The translations under genes and the position numbers were made by a program. The notes beneath the pieces are model-generated. The model did not search any database. It had not been told where the DNA came from and was given only the letters and a program-made list of their open reading frames with translations. This document shows, one piece after another, positions 33,799 to 42,628 of a stretch of 64,000 nucleotides of DNA. The stretch is from SLFH01 sp050486265 (GTDB lineage: Bacteria; Planctomycetota; Phycisphaerae; Phycisphaerales; UBA1924), in assembly GCA_050486265.1 (NCBI GenBank), contig JBJHCY010000001.1, forward strand, positions 372,001-436,000, in the 5' to 3' direction. How positions within the stretch are numbered: position 1 is the stretch's first letter; the number at the start of each line of letters is the position of its first letter.

Positions 33799-35600
33799 CG
33801 CGCACCTCCCAGCCCGACCCGCACCGTCCGATCGCCCATCTCACGCCCGTGGACCTCGATCGTCACCGCGTCCTCCCCCGACGCGTTGATGATCCACGAA
33901 ACATCCGTGTGCCCGCCAGGCCCGATCGGCGAGACCCGGTGCAGCCGCTCGCCCGACACGATCCGCTCCGGCTCGACATCCGGCCTGAGGATGATCGGGG
34001 CGATCCGCCGAACCTTGTTCGAGATCGCCGCACGCGTCGCCAGCCCGCCCGTGTTGCGCAGCCGAAGCGTGATCCGATACACGCCCCCGCCCAAAGCCTC
34101 GACGACCGGCTCAGACACCTCCAGCCGCGGGAACATCTCAAGCAGCGCGACCGCAAACGACGCCTGCTCGTCGGCGAGCCTGTCAAGCTCCTCCTCGGGC
34201 GGATCGTACTTGAAGCCGGGCGTAAACCCGCCGATCTCGATCTCGCCGAGATCCGGATGATCGAACGAGCTCCACTCGACAAACCCCTCGCCTCCGCGCT
34301 GCTCGTCGGAGTACGCCAGCCACTTGGCCTCTTCCGATCGCGTGTCGCGCTCCCGGCGCTGCCCCTGCGCCCCGCGCGCCGCCCGCCCCGGCCGGGCCTC
34401 CTGCGTCGCGTTCGCAGCGGTCTCTTCACCGCCCGCTTCTGAAGAAGCCTCGCCGCCCGTATCCGGCTCGCGCTCAGCATCTTCTGAAGCCGGCTCTTCG
34501 CCCTTGCGTTCGATCAGGTCCGGCCGCACCCACACCGGGTTCACAAACGAGTACCGCCCGTAGTGCGCGTACGCCCACCCATGGAACGACCCCTCGGCGC
34601 TCTCCCGAATCACCCCGCCAAGACCCGTCATCCCCGTGATCTCTCGATACTTCTCGCCCACGACCTCGTACGCCCGCAGATCGCCCTGCTCGATGCCCAA
34701 GGGCACACGGCGCGTCACATCGAACCGGCCCGCCTCGGGCGCTTTGACAAGATTGTCGTGAAGCCCGTAGGTCACAAACGCCACGATGTTCTGACGCTCA
34801 AGAAACCAGTGCGCCAGCGCCCGCGTGTGCGGCTCCTCAAGCTGAAACCGCCCCGCCTCCTTGTTCCACTCCGGCCAGCGGTAAGGCCAGTGCATGTCCA
34901 GATCGACGCCGCCAGGCGGGTCTTCGGCGATCCGCCCGTCCCCGTCCCGGTCGTAGCCCTCGATGTGGACCGCGTGCGTCGCGACCTCGCCCTTCGTTGC
35001 GTCCGGCTCGCGCATCAGCCGCGGCTCGTCGGGGTCGACGATGTGCGTCGCCGGATAGGGCGAGCCCGGCCCAGGCTTCCAACGCATCATCGTGACCATT
35101 CCGTCGCCGTTCATGTCCGCCGGCCCGTCTTCATCGACGCGCCCGTCCCCGTCCAGATCGACCGGCGTCGAAGTCAGGCGGTGCTCATGGCGGGGTTCCT
35201 CGCCCGAAGCGTTCCGGTTGATCGCCTCGTCGTGCACCACCGGAATCACATACACCGTCATCTCGTCGAGCAGCCCGCCCGCACGCTCGGCGAGCAACGC
35301 CGGCAGCATCGACGCGACCCGCGACCCGACGACATGCCGCCCGTCCACGCCCGCGACGATCACAAGCGCCGGCATCGCGTGCGGATCCTCGGCCCCGCTC
35401 AGCACAAACACGCCGAGCTCGCCCCCCGTCGGCGTCGGCGAGATCACCTCATATGACACCAGCGCCCGCCCGCCCGCGTCGCGCACCGCGGCCTCAAGCC
35501 CGATCGGACCCGCCGAAGCGCACCCCACAACGCCGGGAACGCCCGCTGACAGCAGGCCCGCCCCGACGAGCATTGCAAATACAGATCGATGTGTCCGCAC
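33795..35600 (-). CDS. M14-like lipoprotein with altered active site
   Basis: A 601-residue relative of the neighbouring carboxypeptidase, with a lipobox (GVVGC, Cys27). The fold-level match is visible: the zinc motif segment reads VAGVDGRHVVGS where the partner has IDGNIHGNEIQA, so H and E become D and H; the catalytic segment reads YSFVNPVW instead of ISFTNELW. Aspartate-rich loops are retained (DLDGDGRVDEDGPADMNGDG). A low-complexity insert rich in Glu, Arg and Ala lies at about residues 370-425. It is likely a non-peptidase or changed-metal partner. Translationally coupled to the active enzyme downstream. Confidence 0.78.
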   Translation of the reverse strand: MRTHRSVFAMLVGAGLLSAGVPGVVGCASAGPIGLEAAVRDAGGRALVSYEVISPTPTGGELGVFVLSGAEDPHAMPALVIVAGVDGRHVVGSRVASMLPALLAERAGGLLDEMTVYVIPVVHDEAINRNASGEEPRHEHRLTSTPVDLDGDGRVDEDGPADMNGDGMVTMMRWKPGPGSPYPATHIVDPDEPRLMREPDATKGEVATHAVHIEGYDRDGDGRIAEDPPGGVDLDMHWPYRWPEWNKEAGRFQLEEPHTRALAHWFLERQNIVAFVTYGLHDNLVKAPEAGRFDVTRRVPLGIEQGDLRAYEVVGEKYREITGMTGLGGVIRESAEGSFHGWAYAHYGRYSFVNPVWVRPDLIERKGEEPASEDAEREPDTGGEASSEAGGEETAANATQEARPGRAARGAQGQRRERDTRSEEAKWLAYSDEQRGGEGFVEWSSFDHPDLGEIEIGGFTPGFKYDPPEEELDRLADEQASFAVALLEMFPRLEVSEPVVEALGGGVYRITLRLRNTGGLATRAAISNKVRRIAPIILRPDVEPERIVSGERLHRVSPIGPGGHTDVSWIINASGEDAVTIEVHGREMGDRTVRVGLGGAR

Positions 35601-35716
35601 GATAAAACGCCTCCGGTCTCTGACGCAGCCGATCGATGGTTCGACCGGGCAGCATACAGGTCCGGAGGCGGATGGTGGCGGTCCTGTCTGTTCAGGCGTC
35701 GTTTATCGTGGGATCA

Positions 35717-37261
35717 TCAGCGGCGCTTCGCGCCCGCCGGGCGACGAGACTTGCCCTTGCCCGGCCCGCCCTGACGCCCCCCCGCATGACCGCCCGCACG
35801 CCCCCCCGGCCTCCCGCCGGATCTCGCGCCGTACCCCGACCCCGTTTTCTTCTGCGGCCGACCGCCCGAACTCCGGCGAGAATCCCCGCCCGCGTGCTTG
35901 GACTCAAGCCCGATCTCCATCCGCGTCACACGACGAGGACGGCTCGTGCCCGCCCCGCCCGCAGAGCCGCCGCCCTGGCGCCCCTCGCCCGAAACCGGCG
36001 CAGGCGCCCGTCGCGGGTTCGAAGCCCGGACCGGACGCACGCCCGACCCGCGACGCTCGCGACTGAAACCCTCATCCCGCTCATCGCGGAAGTCGCCCAG
36101 ATCCGGCTCAGCCGCCTGCAGTTGGGGCAGCCCCTTCACCAGCGGCACCCTCGCGCCCGTCTCCCGCTCGATCGCCTTGAGCAGCCCGCGCTCGCTCGGG
36201 TCGCAGAACGCGATCGCGCGCCCCGTCGCCCCGGCGCGACCAGTCCGGCCGATCCGGTGCGTGTACGCCTCGGGCTCCATCGGAAGGTCGAAGTTGAACA
36301 CATGCGTGATCCCGCTGACATCAAGCCCGCGGGCCGCGACATCCGTCGCCACCAGCACGCGGAATCGCCCCGCCTTGAACGCGTCGAGCGCACGATCACG
36401 CTGACGCTGGCTCTTGTTGCCGTGGATCGCGTCGGAAGTGATCCCCGCCTTCTGCAGCCGACGGCTCACCTTGTCCGCCCCGTGCTTGGTCTTGGTGAAC
36501 ACAACCGTGCACTCAACACCGCCCTCGCGGATCAGGTGCTCAAGCAGCGGCATCTTCTGTGAACGGCCAACCATGTACACCGACTGCTCGATCAGCGCCT
36601 TCTCCTGCTTCGGCGGCGTCACCGTCACCTTCACAGGGTCACGCAAGAGCGAGTCGGCCAGCTTCTGAATCGTCCGAGGCATCGTCGCGGAGAACAGCAG
36701 CGTCTGCCGCTCCTTCCGCACCGCCGCCGAGATCCGACGGATCGGCTCGATGAACCCCATGTCCAGCATGCGGTCCGCCTCGTCGAGCACGAAGATCTCG
36801 ATCGCCGAGAGATCCACAACGCCCTGCTCCATCAGGTCGATCAGCCGCCCCGGCGTCGCGACGATCACATCCAGACCGCGAGCAAGCTCGCGCTCCTGGC
36901 GGCGCTGGCTCACGCCCCCGAAGATCGTCGTCCCCGTCAGGCCGGTCCCGCGCCCGTAGGTCGCAAAGCTCTCGCCGATCTGGGTCGCAAGCTCGCGCGT
37001 CGGCGAGAGCACCAGTGTCCGGGCCAGCACCGGCCCGCGCCGGCTCTTGTCACGCCCCATCGTGTGCAGCCGGTGCAGCACCGGAACCGCGAACGCCGCC
37101 GTCTTGCCGGTTCCCGTCTGGGCGCAGCCCAGCACATCCCGCCCCTCCATGATCGGGCCGATCGCCCGCGCCTGGATCGGGGTGGGGGTGGTGTAGCCCT
37201 CGTCCGCCAGCGCACGCTGAATGGGGGCGGCAAGGTTGAACGCTTCAAATGTCGTCGTCAA
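35717..37261 (-). CDS. rhlE: DEAD-box RNA helicase (RhlE subfamily)
   Basis: A 514-residue helicase. Q motif YTTPTPIQARAIGPI, motif I AQTGTGKTAAF, motif II VLDEADRMLDMGF, motif III FSATMPRTI and motif VI HRIGRTGRAG are all present. The C-terminal 130 residues are disordered and rich in Arg and Gly (RSGGRPGGRAGGHAGGRQGG), typical for RNA binding. TTG 37261 is chosen because GGAG lies 9 bases ahead and MTTTFEAFNL matches the family start; GTG 37297 is the alternative. It unwinds RNA during ribosome assembly or decay. Confidence 0.9.
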   Translation of the reverse strand: MTTTFEAFNLAAPIQRALADEGYTTPTPIQARAIGPIMEGRDVLGCAQTGTGKTAAFAVPVLHRLHTMGRDKSRRGPVLARTLVLSPTRELATQIGESFATYGRGTGLTGTTIFGGVSQRRQERELARGLDVIVATPGRLIDLMEQGVVDLSAIEIFVLDEADRMLDMGFIEPIRRISAAVRKERQTLLFSATMPRTIQKLADSLLRDPVKVTVTPPKQEKALIEQSVYMVGRSQKMPLLEHLIREGGVECTVVFTKTKHGADKVSRRLQKAGITSDAIHGNKSQRQRDRALDAFKAGRFRVLVATDVAARGLDVSGITHVFNFDLPMEPEAYTHRIGRTGRAGATGRAIAFCDPSERGLLKAIERETGARVPLVKGLPQLQAAEPDLGDFRDERDEGFSRERRGSGVRPVRASNPRRAPAPVSGEGRQGGGSAGGAGTSRPRRVTRMEIGLESKHAGGDSRRSSGGRPQKKTGSGYGARSGGRPGGRAGGHAGGRQGGPGKGKSRRPAGAKRR

Positions 37262-37586
37262 ACAGATACTCCGTCTCCGGAGACCGCCGACCTGCACGCG
37301 CAGAGCGACGCTCCGGATGTCTCAAAAGGGCTTCGCTCGCCCCATCGGTTGTGCGTGGAAGCAAGGCGCGGCCTTCGCCGCCGGGGCGTCTCGCGAAGAC
37401 GCCCGCGAGGACCAAGACCCGGCCTGTACCAGAATGCTCGTCCCGAGCCGAATGCATCGGCGTTCAGGACCCGGCCGCATAACGGCCGTCCGCAAAGGAT
37501 AGGCCGTCGGCAACCGACAGCCCGGAAGAACAGCCTCCGAGTCACATTTATTCAGGAGTTCTACGCCTCAATCTTCGTTCCAGGCG
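37262..37586. other. Intergenic region with hairpins upstream of the helicase
   Basis: No convincing gene. It holds a palindrome GTCTCCGGAGAC (37273-37284) just before the helicase ribosome site, an 8-bp hairpin GGGCGTCT/AGACGCCC (37384-37404) and CGGCCG-CATAA-CGGCCG (37472-37488). A structured 5' leader for the helicase mRNA is possible, as for cold-induced DEAD-box genes, but no known riboregulator was recognised. Confidence 0.35.
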
Positions 37587-39656
37587 TCAGCCCGATCCGG
37601 ACCCGGCTCTCCCCAAGCCGGCCTCGATCTCGCCCGGCCCCTCCCCGTTCACGGGGGCGATCCTGGCGCGAAGGGCAGCGTAACGCTCCTGCTCACGCTC
37701 GCTCAGATCCTCGCCGAACAGCGAGGAGAGCAGTTCAAGAGCGTTGGGGGCGAACGGCCGATCCGAGATCAACTCCATCGCATCCAGCCACGCCGAGGCG
37801 CTCCCGCCGGCCTCGCGCGCCTCCTCCAACTGTCCGAGGCAGAGGTGCGCGATCGCCCGAAGATCGTCAAGCCCGTCGATCGACCCACGAGCCTCGCTCG
37901 GGATCGCTTCGATGGCGGCCAGCGCACCCTCATAGTCATTCAACTCGATTCGGACCCGGGCGAGGCGGAACAGCCCAGTGGTTCGGACGCGGCTGCGCGT
38001 CCCCGCCTCATCGCCCGGAGGCGTCAACAGCCCCGACAGCATCGCCTCGGCCAGCAGAGGCTCAACACCCTCCAGCCCAGAGGACTCAACAAGGTCCGAC
38101 AACCCGAACCCCGACGAGACCCGCAGCAGAGCCGCGCGCCGGTCCTCTGCGCTCCGCGCTCTCGCCCGCAGCAGCGTCGTGAACCCTTCGGGCGAGGCGC
38201 GGTGCCTCCGAACGCTCCGAGCCGCGGCGTCGAACAGGTCAGGGTCTTCCACCGTCGCGTCAACGAGCGCGTCGACCGCGCCCGGCAGATCCACCAACGC
38301 CTCGGCAGCCGACAGCCGGAGCCCCGCACGCTCAGATCCCAGCAACGCGGTCACCCGCTCGTGGTCCGATGTGTCGCCGATCGCGACCATCAGGCGGCAC
38401 GCCGCACCGTTGAGCTCCTCTTCCGGGAGCCCGCGCAGCGCCACGAGCAGCTCATCCCTCGGCTCTCCGGCGGGCAGCACATCAGCGCGGTGCATCGCCC
38501 ACGCCGTCTCGACAGCCGCCGATGCCGGGCGTCCGCCGTGACGGATCCATTGCAGCACCGCCGGCAAGATCTCCTCGCTCGGCCATCTCGACGCGGCGCC
38601 GAGCAGCGCTCGGGCGGCCGCGGGGTCCTGCTCGACCGCCAACGCCTCGGCGACCGGTCCGCCACCGCCTTCGGGTGCAAGCTGGTTGACCAGCGAAGCG
38701 GCCTCGGCCCGCACCGACGCACGCCCAGCCTTCAGCAAACTGAGCGCCGCCTCGCCCACCACCGGCTCCAGCGTCCTCGCCGAGGCGAGTTGCTGGCGCA
38801 CAAGCGAAATCCCAAGATCACGGATCTCGGCCAACGGGTCACCGATCAGCGACGCCAGAAACGCCGACTGTCCCTCCGGCGGCTGACGCAGCCAAAGCTG
38901 GCGGTGTGTATCGACCAACCGGCCCGTCACCGCCGCACGCTGACGCCTCACCTCGTCCGCGTGCACCGCGTTCCAGTGCAAGACCTCACGAAGAAATGAA
39001 ACCTCGTCCATCGACCCCGCCCGCTCGGCCCAGGCCGCCCACGCCCGATAGTCCTGCCCGAGGTCCCACCTGCCTGAGAGACGACGAAGCGAGGCGAAGG
39101 CGGTCTCGCGTTCCGCTGTTGTTCCTTCCGGCGCCGCGTGCTTGATCAGCACTGCGACTGCTTGCTTCGTCCGGAAAGCACCCGCCGCCGCCAGGAGCGT
39201 CACCCGCTCGGCCTCGGGCTGCCCCTCCGACGCCAACGCCCGCTCCAGTCCAGGCCAGACAGAAACCGGAGCCGACGCAGACCGTCCCAGCGCCCGCAGC
39301 AGCGCCAGCCGGACCGGGTCTTCGGCGCCGTTGTCCCCGATCGTGTCACGGATCAAACGCGCCAGTTCCTCGTCCGCCATCGCGGCGTCGAGCAGGTCCG
39401 CGGCTTGGCCGAGGCGGGCCTCCGCGTCCAGGTCAGCACGGGCGAGGCGGGCCAGCCGATCGGCCCGATCGCTCCGAGCATCATTCTCGGATTCCTGTGT
39501 CTGGGTGTCTGGGACGCCCGCCACCTTCACAGGGTCCTGAGGCTCACCGAGCGAGGGCGAAACGGCCGATAGCCCGAAAATCAACGCGACAAACACCCGG
39601 CGCACGAGCGCGCGCCGAGCCGCAGAACCTGGGACGCAGGGGTTGACGATGCCCAC
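37587..39656 (-). CDS. Exported HEAT-repeat protein
   Basis: A 689-residue helical repeat protein starting at GTG 39656. The N-terminus has a basic segment and hydrophobic stretch (VFVALIFGLSAVSPSLGEP) that look like a signal peptide. The rest consists of HEAT-like helix pairs such as VRAEAASLVNQLAP and GLRLSAAEALVDLPGAVDALVDA, ending with a TPR-like segment (NDYEGALAAIEAIPSEA). No enzymatic motif was found; a scaffold role is likely. It is divergent from the TPR gene. Confidence 0.75.
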   Translation of the reverse strand: MGIVNPCVPGSAARRALVRRVFVALIFGLSAVSPSLGEPQDPVKVAGVPDTQTQESENDARSDRADRLARLARADLDAEARLGQAADLLDAAMADEELARLIRDTIGDNGAEDPVRLALLRALGRSASAPVSVWPGLERALASEGQPEAERVTLLAAAGAFRTKQAVAVLIKHAAPEGTTAERETAFASLRRLSGRWDLGQDYRAWAAWAERAGSMDEVSFLREVLHWNAVHADEVRRQRAAVTGRLVDTHRQLWLRQPPEGQSAFLASLIGDPLAEIRDLGISLVRQQLASARTLEPVVGEAALSLLKAGRASVRAEAASLVNQLAPEGGGGPVAEALAVEQDPAAARALLGAASRWPSEEILPAVLQWIRHGGRPASAAVETAWAMHRADVLPAGEPRDELLVALRGLPEEELNGAACRLMVAIGDTSDHERVTALLGSERAGLRLSAAEALVDLPGAVDALVDATVEDPDLFDAAARSVRRHRASPEGFTTLLRARARSAEDRRAALLRVSSGFGLSDLVESSGLEGVEPLLAEAMLSGLLTPPGDEAGTRSRVRTTGLFRLARVRIELNDYEGALAAIEAIPSEARGSIDGLDDLRAIAHLCLGQLEEAREAGGSASAWLDAMELISDRPFAPNALELLSSLFGEDLSEREQERYAALRARIAPVNGEGPGEIEAGLGRAGSGSG

Positions 39657-39770
39657 AAGCGATCATAGCGCACAAGGGTTTGAAGTCCGCTCGGCCCCGA
39701 GTTACCATCAACCCAGCGAGCGCCGGCGGGAACGGAAGACCGCCACAACCCAGCGCCGCACGGCGGGCCC

Positions 39771-41138
39771 ATGAACGACTGGTTTGAGGCCGAGCAGCAT
39801 GTCGAACGGGCCCACGAGGCCTACGAGGCCGGCCGTTGGGACGAGGCCGAGTCCGAGCTGCGCGAAGCCCTCGCCCGCAACCCCTACCAGGCCGAATGGC
39901 AGTTCAACCTCGGGCTCACCCTCGAGGCCGCAGGACGCCACGCCGACGCGATGGACGCCTTCGCCCGCGCCTCCAGCCTGAACGCCGAAGACGCCCAATC
40001 CCCCCTGTACGCGGGGATCAACGCCCTCCGCGCCGAACGCCCGACCGACGCCCTCGGATGGCTCGAAAAGGCCGAACGCCTCGAACCCGCCTCCGTCGAG
40101 GTCTGCGTCCACCGCATCGAGGCGTACGCCATGCTCGGCGAGCACGACAACGCCGAGACCGCCTTCTACCTCGGCCAGAGCATCGATCCCGACGAGCCCG
40201 AGCTCTACGCGGCCATGGCCGAGTCGCTCATGGACCGCAAGCAGTACGACAAGGCCGTCTGGTGCCTGCGCGAGGCCGCCCGCCTCGACCCCGAGCTCCC
40301 GCGCGTCCAGGCCCGCCTCGCCGAGGCCTACGCCGCAACCGGCCGCACCGAACGCGCCCGCCAGCTCTACCTCCGCGAGCTCCGCAAGTACCCCGGCGAC
40401 ACCGACACCCTGCTCGACCTCGGCGACCTGCTCATGGACATGGGCCGCCTCGACGAGGCCGGCGAGAAGTTCCGGCGCGTCCTCGAGATCCAGCCCGACT
40501 CGGTCGACGCCCACTTCGCCCTCGGCGAACTCGCCGAGCGCCGGGGCGACGCCCCGACCGCCCTCCGCCAGTACGAGGTCGTGCTCCGCCTGAACCCCGG
40601 CTACCCCGCCGCCCGCCGGCGCGTCGCGCAGCTCGTCCTCGACCGCGTGCGCGACGACGACCGGGCGCTGGTCCACCGCCTCCTGCGGATGGAACTCGCC
40701 GATGTCCGCGCCCGGCCCGACTCGTTCAGCAACGACGATCTGGACACCCTGGGCAACCTGCTGCTCGACGCCGGCCTGACCCGCGAGGCCGACCAGGTCT
40801 TCGCCCGCCTGATCGACCGCGAGCCCGGCTCCTGCCGCTACCACCACCTGCGTTCGGTCGCGTTGCTCGAATCGGGCAAGACTGTCGCCGGCCTGGAGGA
40901 GGTCCGCCGGGCGCTGGCGATCAACCCGCGCTTCGTTCCGGCGATCCACAACCTCGCCCTCGGCTCGTTGCACCAGGGCCAGTGGATGCGCGCCCGCTAC
41001 TGGATCCGCCAGGGCCTCTCGATCGACCGCGAAGACGCCGCCCTCCGGCGCCTCCGCGTCCGGCTGCGCCTCCGCGCCATCGGCGACCTGCTCCGCTGGG
41101 TCTCACGCTCGGCTGGCGGCGTCTTCCGGCGCGCCTGA
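39771..41138 (+). CDS. Tetratricopeptide-repeat protein
   Basis: A 455-residue protein built of about ten TPR units, for example AYEAGRWDEAESELREALARNP, LMDMGRLDEAGEKFRRVLEI and RRGDAPTALRQYEVVLRLNP. No signal peptide is seen; the C-terminus is basic (RRLRVRLRLRAIGD). It should act as a protein interaction platform. Its 3' end converges on trpB with 29 bases between them. Confidence 0.85.
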   Translation: MNDWFEAEQHVERAHEAYEAGRWDEAESELREALARNPYQAEWQFNLGLTLEAAGRHADAMDAFARASSLNAEDAQSPLYAGINALRAERPTDALGWLEKAERLEPASVEVCVHRIEAYAMLGEHDNAETAFYLGQSIDPDEPELYAAMAESLMDRKQYDKAVWCLREAARLDPELPRVQARLAEAYAATGRTERARQLYLRELRKYPGDTDTLLDLGDLLMDMGRLDEAGEKFRRVLEIQPDSVDAHFALGELAERRGDAPTALRQYEVVLRLNPGYPAARRRVAQLVLDRVRDDDRALVHRLLRMELADVRARPDSFSNDDLDTLGNLLLDAGLTREADQVFARLIDREPGSCRYHHLRSVALLESGKTVAGLEEVRRALAINPRFVPAIHNLALGSLHQGQWMRARYWIRQGLSIDREDAALRRLRVRLRLRAIGDLLRWVSRSAGGVFRRA

Positions 41139-41167
41139 GCGTCCGCCGATCGCGACAGATCGCCCGC

Positions 41168-42445
41168 TCAATCTTCCAGCAGACCCGCCTCCCGCATCAG
41201 GCGCGAAGCCTCATCAACATCCTTGTCGCCCCGCCCCGACAGGCAGATCACGAGGTTTGCCTCGCGCTCCATCTCCGAGGCGATCCCCGTCGCCGCGTGC
41301 ACCGCGTGCGCCGTCTCCAGCGCACACAGAATCCCCTCCGCACGCGCCAGCTCGAGCATCGCCTCCATCGCCTGGCGGTCCGTCGCGGCCGAGTACTTCA
41401 CCCGGCCCGCGTCCTTCCAGTACGCGTGCTCCGGGCCGACCCCGGGATAGTCCAGCCCCGCCGAGCACGAGTGCACCGCCTCGGTCTGCCCGTCCTCGGT
41501 CTGCAGCACATAGCTCAGCGACCCGTGCAGCACGCCCGGCGAACCCAGGCAGAGCGGCGCCGCGTGCTCCCCCGGCTCGCTCGAACGCCCGCCCGCCTCC
41601 ACGCCGTAGAGCTTCACCTTCTCGTCGACAAACGGGTAGAAGATGCCCGCGGCGTTCGACCCGCCCCCGACGCACGCCACGATCGCGTCGGGCATCTTCC
41701 CCATCAGCCGCAGCGCCTGCCCCTTGGTCTCGATGCCGATGATCGACTGAAAATCACGCACGATCATCGGGAAGGGGTGGGGGCCCACGACCGATCCGAG
41801 CACATAGTGCGTCGTCTCAGACGACCCCATCCAGTCCCGCATCGCCTCGTTAGTCGCGTCCTTCAGCGTCCGCGTCCCGCCCTCGACCGGAACCACCCTC
41901 GCCCCCATCATCCGCATCCGGGTGACATTCAGCGCTTGCCTGCGGCAGTCCTCCGCCCCCATGTACACCACGCACTCAAGCCCGAGCTGCGCGCACGCGG
42001 TCGCGGTCGCCACGCCGTGCTGACCGGCGCCCGTCTCGGCGATGATCCGCTTCTTGCCCATCTTTGTGGCCATGAGGCACTGGCCGAGGGCGTTGTTGAT
42101 CTTGTGGGCCCCGGTGTGGCAGAGATCCTCGCGCTTCAGCCAGATCTGCGCGCCCCGCTTGCCGCCGGCCTTCTTCTGCACCGCTCTGGTCAGGCTCGAC
42201 GCGAGCTGCAGCGGCGTCGGACGCCCGGCGAACGAGGCCCACAGCTCGCGCAGCTGGTCGATAAACGCGTCGTCGTTCCGAAGTTTCTCGTAGAACGCGT
42301 CGAGCTCGCGCAAGGGCGCGATCAGCGTCTCGGGAACGAACACGCCCCCGTACTCGCCGAAACGCCCCTGCATATCCGGGGCCTCGGAAATCCTCGGCGC
42401 CGGCCCATGCCCGACACCCTCATGCGCTGCTTGCGGACTGATCAT
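41168..42445 (-). CDS. trpB: Tryptophan synthase beta subunit
   Basis: A 425-residue TrpB. The PLP lysine lies in HTGAHKINNALGQC, the catalytic glutamate in YMGAEDCRRQALN and the phosphate loop in CVGGGSNAAGIFYPF. It joins indole and serine to make tryptophan. ATG 42445 is preferred: TACCAT ends 5 bases upstream, suggesting a leaderless mRNA; the N-terminus is about 25 residues longer than usual and ATG 42373 (MQGRFGEYGG) is an alternative. No trpA or other trp gene is adjacent. Confidence 0.94.
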   Translation of the reverse strand: MISPQAAHEGVGHGPAPRISEAPDMQGRFGEYGGVFVPETLIAPLRELDAFYEKLRNDDAFIDQLRELWASFAGRPTPLQLASSLTRAVQKKAGGKRGAQIWLKREDLCHTGAHKINNALGQCLMATKMGKKRIIAETGAGQHGVATATACAQLGLECVVYMGAEDCRRQALNVTRMRMMGARVVPVEGGTRTLKDATNEAMRDWMGSSETTHYVLGSVVGPHPFPMIVRDFQSIIGIETKGQALRLMGKMPDAIVACVGGGSNAAGIFYPFVDEKVKLYGVEAGGRSSEPGEHAAPLCLGSPGVLHGSLSYVLQTEDGQTEAVHSCSAGLDYPGVGPEHAYWKDAGRVKYSAATDRQAMEAMLELARAEGILCALETAHAVHAATGIASEMEREANLVICLSGRGDKDVDEASRLMREAGLLED

Positions 42446-42461
42446 GGCCGATGGTAGATCC

Positions 42462-42628
42462 GGCCGGAACGCAGGGAGAGACGGCGGGCTTCGGCCGCGG
42501 CTGGTCTTTGCTTCCCAACACCCCGGATCCCAAACCTGAACCATGTCTCGGCCGCAGGCCGAAGCCTTCCCTGCGCCCAGCGCCCCACACCCAGCGCCCC
42601 CCTCCCCGCACTGGCTGAGACTCCGGAA
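42462..42628. repeat. Low-complexity tract with GGGCGCTGGG units
   Basis: The gap between trpB and the MFS gene is C-rich on the plus strand and contains ctgcgcccagcgcc and cacccagcgccccc, i.e. repeated GGGCGCTGGG on the minus strand, plus two ggccgcrgg palindromic bits. The same gcgcccagcgccc phrase recurs at 58790-58803. No gene is seen. Confidence 0.4.

Noticed and set aside
37262..37586. Small overlapping frames in the helicase upstream region
   Set aside because: Several short frames on both strands are open but none has a good ribosome site, plausible composition or a recognisable motif.
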